Assembly (NCBI GenBank): GCA_900175165.2
Contig: FWWN02000456.1
Span: 1 to 10,338, forward strand
Length of the DNA: 10,338 nucleotides
Direction of reading: 5' to 3'
Source of the DNA: Rhizomucor pusillus
Taxonomy: Eukaryota > Mucoromycota > Mucoromycetes > Mucorales > Lichtheimiaceae
The translations under genes were made by a program, and so were the position numbers. The notes beneath the pieces were generated by a model. The model was not told the origin of the DNA, searched no databases, and was given only the letters and a program-made list of their open reading frames with translations. Of the stretch, positions 7,690-10,338 are shown one piece after another (position 1 is the first letter of the stretch; every line of letters begins with the position of its first letter).

Positions 7690-8423
7690 ATGTTCCGTCT
7701 GCTGGTCCTTGTGAGCGCCTTGGTGAGCCTTGCTGGTCTTGCTTCAGCGCAGACAGCAAACTGCGCAGCTGCTGTCGTGTAAGTCAAATCGACCAATACT
7801 TTTAATTTTCTGATCTGACTTCTGCTCTTGCAACTTGACAGCTTCAATCAATGTTTGCAAAATGAAGATAATTACCTGAAAGGATGCAAGGATCAAGGTA
7901 AATGTCTGCAAATTTGGTTTTGACCAGTCTGATTGCAAGATGAAAACTAACAAATATCATCGAATAAATATAGATTACGCTTGTTTGTGCAAGGTATGTA
8001 TTATCCCTCAACAGGGAGAGAAGCTAGCTGCATAGTTAATCTAATTCTTTTTTTCTTTTTTTCGAAACAGTGGAGTAAAGCCAAGTTTTCATGCTGGGAC
8101 AATTGCCCTAACGACAATCAGCGCGGTATCCAGGAGAGTCTAGTGCAGACCTACTGCTCTGTTGCTGGAGTCAACGCGTACGTACATATTCAGATAAATA
8201 TAACAACCATCTTTTTTCTGATTTGCATTTAATTAGGACCTCGAGCTCAGCAGCACCTTCCGCCACATCTGCATCGTCTTCTATTGCTGTATCCTCCTCT
8301 GCATCCTCGGCGCCTTCTTCGAGCGCACATCCTGCAAACTCTGCCGCTACCTCTTTGGCGCCAGCTGTTACTGGACTCTTAATGCTGTCATCTATTCTCT
8401 CTGTTTACACTTTTTACCTTTAG
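7690..8423 (+). CDS. Small secreted eight-cysteine (CFEM-like) GPI-anchored protein
   Basis: Cell-surface protein of 152 residues; biochemical role unknown. Inferred exons are 7690-7778, 7842-7897, 7974-7993 (only 20 nt), 8071-8177 and 8237-8423, all joined in frame with GT-AG sites. Residues 1-20 (MFRLLVLVSALVSLAGLASA) form a clear signal peptide. The mature domain has eight cysteines at 25, 34, 45, 52, 54, 63, 67 and 84. The CLC pair, Cx3C and Cx16C spacings, and aspartates before CLC (CKDQDYACLC) match the CFEM pattern. The first spacing (x8 rather than x3) and the x8 between Cys54 and Cys63 differ from it. Residues 92-130 are Ser/Ala-rich and likely O-glycosylated. The hydrophobic end (about 132-152) fits a GPI-anchor signal with omega site near 121-128. 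The alternative is a lineage-specific Cys-rich surface protein unrelated to CFEM. Gene model confidence is high, family moderate. Confidence 0.82.
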
Positions 8424-8926
8424 AAGCAATAAATATACCGTATAATCGTTGGTTTTTCCTCTTCAAGTGAACCATGGCCTGCTCCTTCTCATAATCACTT
8501 TGACGTTCGAAGAATTCATCATTACTTTTCATGAGCCCCCTAAGAAGGTATCCCTTGCAGTTATTGCAGACATGCATGTCTCTTGTTTTGCTCGTTAACG
8601 TACGCAGTCCACATCCTTTGAGTGTATATTTACTCTAGTAAGCTTGATAATTCGCTGCCATCTAGACTAATATTTGAAAAACGCCAAGCCGTGATAAGGA
8701 CAAACAAAAACCACAATCCTCTCTCTGGGAGAAGAAAAGAACCTAGAATCGTAGTCAACAATAAAAATTACTATTACCAAGATTGATTGTTTACGCGGAA
8801 AGATCCGATTGCCGGGTTGGGTGAGGGAAAACAAAATTCACGAGGAATGGATGCGTCAATGCGCAGCAGCAAGCAGGACTCTCCTCCTCCTCTGTTTTGT
8901 TTCCCACCTTTGTCAAACCAGCAGCA
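8424..8926. other. Intergenic region upstream of the mitochondrial carrier
   Basis: No gene is called here. A 61-codon minus-strand frame (8392-8577) overlaps the 3' end of the preceding gene but has no recognisable domain. The right end is rich in CTCCTC just before the carrier start. Upstream ATGs at 8847 and 8851 open frames overlapping the carrier ATG (see findings). Confidence 0.45.
8429..8434 (+). terminator. Polyadenylation signal AATAAA
   Basis: AATAAA lies 5 nt after the stop codon of the Cys-rich secreted protein gene, followed by an AT-rich and then T-rich stretch. Its closeness to the stop implies a very short 3' UTR if used. Confidence 0.45.
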
Positions 8927-8936
8927 ATGTCAATAG
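8847..8936 (+). promoter_or_regulatory. Possible uORF overlapping the carrier start codon
   Basis: A 29-codon frame starts at ATG 8847 and stops at 8934-8936, just 5 nt past the carrier ATG (8927-8929) in another frame. If it lies in the transcript it would be expected to reduce carrier translation. The transcription start is unknown. Confidence 0.3.
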
Positions 8937-10168
8937 ACCAAGGCCGCCGACGAGATCCGATCACACACCTCACTGGAGGCGCCGTGTCCGGCATGACCGC
9001 CTGCATTATACTCCAGCCACTAGACTTGATCAAGACGCGATTGCAGCAATCGGTCTCCAAGGCGCAGCCATACGGCCGAAGGTGACCGTTCTTGTCTCTG
9101 TGCAAGGAGAAAAAAAATAATTAACCTATATCGTTAGCATTCTCGTGGCCACCGTCAAGGATATCATTCAAAAGAATGGCGTAACGGGACTCTGGCGTGG
9201 TACAGTGCCTACTGTAGTCAGGTATTGAGAGAGAGAGAGATTGGGAGGTTCCTTGCTTTCAACAATTAACATAAAAAAAGGAATGTTCCCGGAACAGCCA
9301 TGTATTTCACCACACTTTCCGAGGTGCGCAACCTGATGAAGTCCGTGAGACCGTTCTGGCCAAGCAACATACCTACGCGAGACCGCGAAAAGTGGGAAAA
9401 TTTGCTCTCTGGAGTCACTGCGCGAGGAGCGGTCGGATACATCATGATGCCGGTGACGGTCGTCAAGGTGCGGTATGAGAGTAACATTTACAATTACCAG
9501 AGCATGTCGGAAGCTTTCCGGTCCATTGTTAAATACGATGGTGTACGCGGTACGTATTAGATATATATGCTTGTAATCTATCTTTGCCGGAAAAAACTTG
9601 ATGCGTGATCAATTTGTTAGGCTTGTTTGCCGGGTACGGAGCAACCTTCATTCGAGATGCACCGTTTGCAGGCATCTATCTATTTTTCTACGAGCAGTGC
9701 AAAACGTTAATCAATGGTATGAATATATTACTTGTCATCATCATCATCATCAGGAAGCGTTGGTGTAATAACGGGGCGGATATAGCATGGAAGGATCAGC
9801 AGACTGTGGCGGTGGCCAACGTGGCTGTCAACCTATCGTCTGGAGTTGTTGCAGGCACTGCAGCTACCTGCATCACACAGCCGTTTGACATGATGAAGAC
9901 TCGTATGCAGATCAATCCACACGTATACAGGAATACATTGTACACGGCAAAGCGTGTCTTGATGGTACGTGATACCCAAACTGACGGCGAATTTACACTT
10001 TCTGACAACTCACGTTTTTCATAGGAGGATGGTATCAAAGGATTTTTTGACGGCATCAGTCTGCGGTTAGCAAGGAAACCACTAAGCTCTGCGATCTCGT
10101 GGGCTATATATGAAGAAGTCGTTCGGTTTTTAGCACATAGACACACTGTCTCGCAGACAGCCGGTTGA
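8927..10168 (+). CDS. HEM25-like: Mitochondrial glycine transporter, SLC25A38/Hem25 family
   Basis: Inner-mitochondrial-membrane carrier that brings glycine into the matrix for 5-aminolevulinate synthesis, the first step of heme production. Inferred exons are 8927-9081, 9138-9221, 9281-9549, 9621-9716, 9786-9964 and 10025-10168, giving 308 residues (human SLC25A38 is 304). Three carrier repeats are present with signatures PLDLIKTR (31-38), PVTVVKVRYES (137-147) and QPFDMMKTR (233-241). The second signature, with Thr in place of Asp/Glu and the following RYES, is typical of SLC25A38/Hem25 and separates it from other carriers. GLWRG (69-73), GLFAGYGATFIRDAPFAG (170-187) and SLRLARKPLSSAISWAIYEE also fit. 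The start at ATG 8927 gives a normal short N-terminus before the first helix; the frame stays open upstream but without another ATG close by. Intron 4 (9717-9785) is 69 nt, in frame and free of stops. Assignment is strong. Confidence 0.93.
9227..9240. repeat. (GA)7 microsatellite in carrier intron 2
   Basis: Seven GA units lie 5 nt downstream of the GT donor at 9222, inside a 59-nt intron whose acceptor is an A-rich AAAAAAAG. Length variation here would alter the spacing of a very short intron. Confidence 0.7.
9735..9752. repeat. (TCA)6 microsatellite in carrier intron 4
   Basis: Six TCA units inside the 69-nt intron. Because the intron is in frame and lacks stops, retention would encode an isoleucine run here. 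Confidence 0.7.
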
Positions 10169-10218
10169 AAATACCCACCCGTCCGCCCGCCATGATTTCC
10201 TAGATACCCGCAATTTCC

Positions 10219-10238
10219 CCACTCCACTCCACTCCACT
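10219..10238. repeat. Tandem CCACT repeat, four copies
   Basis: Four perfect copies of the pentamer CCACT, about 50 nt after the carrier stop and about 58 nt before the candidate next start codon. It may be a simple repeat or a multimerised promoter element. Confidence 0.6.
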
Positions 10239-10295
10239 CGCAATCTGTTTAGCTTGTACATTTTGGCATTGTGTGTAACCACCTCACCCTTCTCC

Positions 10296-10338
10296 ATGTC
10301 CACTACTACTACTACTACTCTTGTCATCCTCGCCACTG
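10296..10338 (+). CDS. Possible 5' end of a further gene (runs off the window)
   Basis: An ATG preceded by the pyrimidine-rich CTCACCCTTCTCC opens a frame beginning MSTTTTTTLVILAT that is still open at the window end. The Thr run comes from six ACT codons and is followed by hydrophobic residues, which could be the start of a signal peptide or membrane anchor. Only 14 codons are visible and nothing can be said about product. The 127-bp gap after the carrier matches the compact spacing seen between the E2 and isomerase genes. A chance frame is quite possible. Confidence 0.25.
   Translation, partial: MSTTTTTTLVILAT

Noticed and set aside
7554..7805. 83-codon frame overlapping the start of the Cys-rich secreted protein gene
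   Set aside because: Translation of a pyrimidine-rich leader (Leu/Ser/Phe-rich); the overlapping frame has a clear signal peptide and an eight-Cys domain instead.
8392..8577. 61-codon minus-strand frame with a charged, plausible-looking sequence
   Set aside because: Overlaps the stop codon of the + strand gene, has no recognisable domain and no clear upstream exon.
10130..10336. 68-codon minus-strand frame at the right end
   Set aside because: Its valine run and repeats come from the ACT and CCACT tandem repeats; it overlaps the carrier 3' end and shows no domain.

Overview
The window looks like nuclear DNA of a filamentous or zygosporic fungus, most plausibly Mucoromycota. Five intron-rich genes lie head to tail on the + strand. 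Their roughly 25 inferred introns are all 53 to 78 nt, usually with a CTAAC/TTAAC/CTAAT-like branch site 15 to 30 nt before the acceptor. I see no bacterial operon features, insertion sequence, CRISPR array, tRNA or rRNA. The lineage is an inference from gene architecture and protein resemblance; no database search was possible.

Layout: 1-1951 is a gene-poor stretch with a CT-rich tract and two 16-bp perfect palindromes. 1952-3713 encodes an MFS transporter of the monocarboxylate-porter type, in eight exons including very small ones. It contains a likely GC-AG intron and an unresolved one-base frame conflict at exon 1/2. 3908-5803 encodes a UBE2T-like ubiquitin-conjugating enzyme (the Fanconi-pathway E2) carrying an unusual tail of about 390 residues that is Ser/Thr-rich and rich in SQ/TQ. 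5929-7087 encodes a delta3,delta2-enoyl-CoA isomerase ending in the peroxisomal signal SKL, which depends on how the last intron is spliced. 7690-8423 encodes a small secreted, probably GPI-anchored, eight-cysteine protein resembling CFEM domains. 8927-10168 encodes a mitochondrial glycine carrier (Hem25/SLC25A38 family). A possible next gene starts at 10296 and runs off the window.

The genes do not form one pathway. They are a transporter, a DNA-repair E2, a beta-oxidation enzyme, a cell-surface protein and a heme-precursor carrier. The most interesting points are the E2 with a possible damage-kinase-target tail and an MCB-like promoter element, the splice-dependent peroxisomal signal, the CFEM-like protein beside a heme-pathway carrier, and the unusual introns (GC-AG, stopless 3n, microexon-flanking). 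All exon boundaries were worked out by hand from splice motifs, reading frame and family resemblance.
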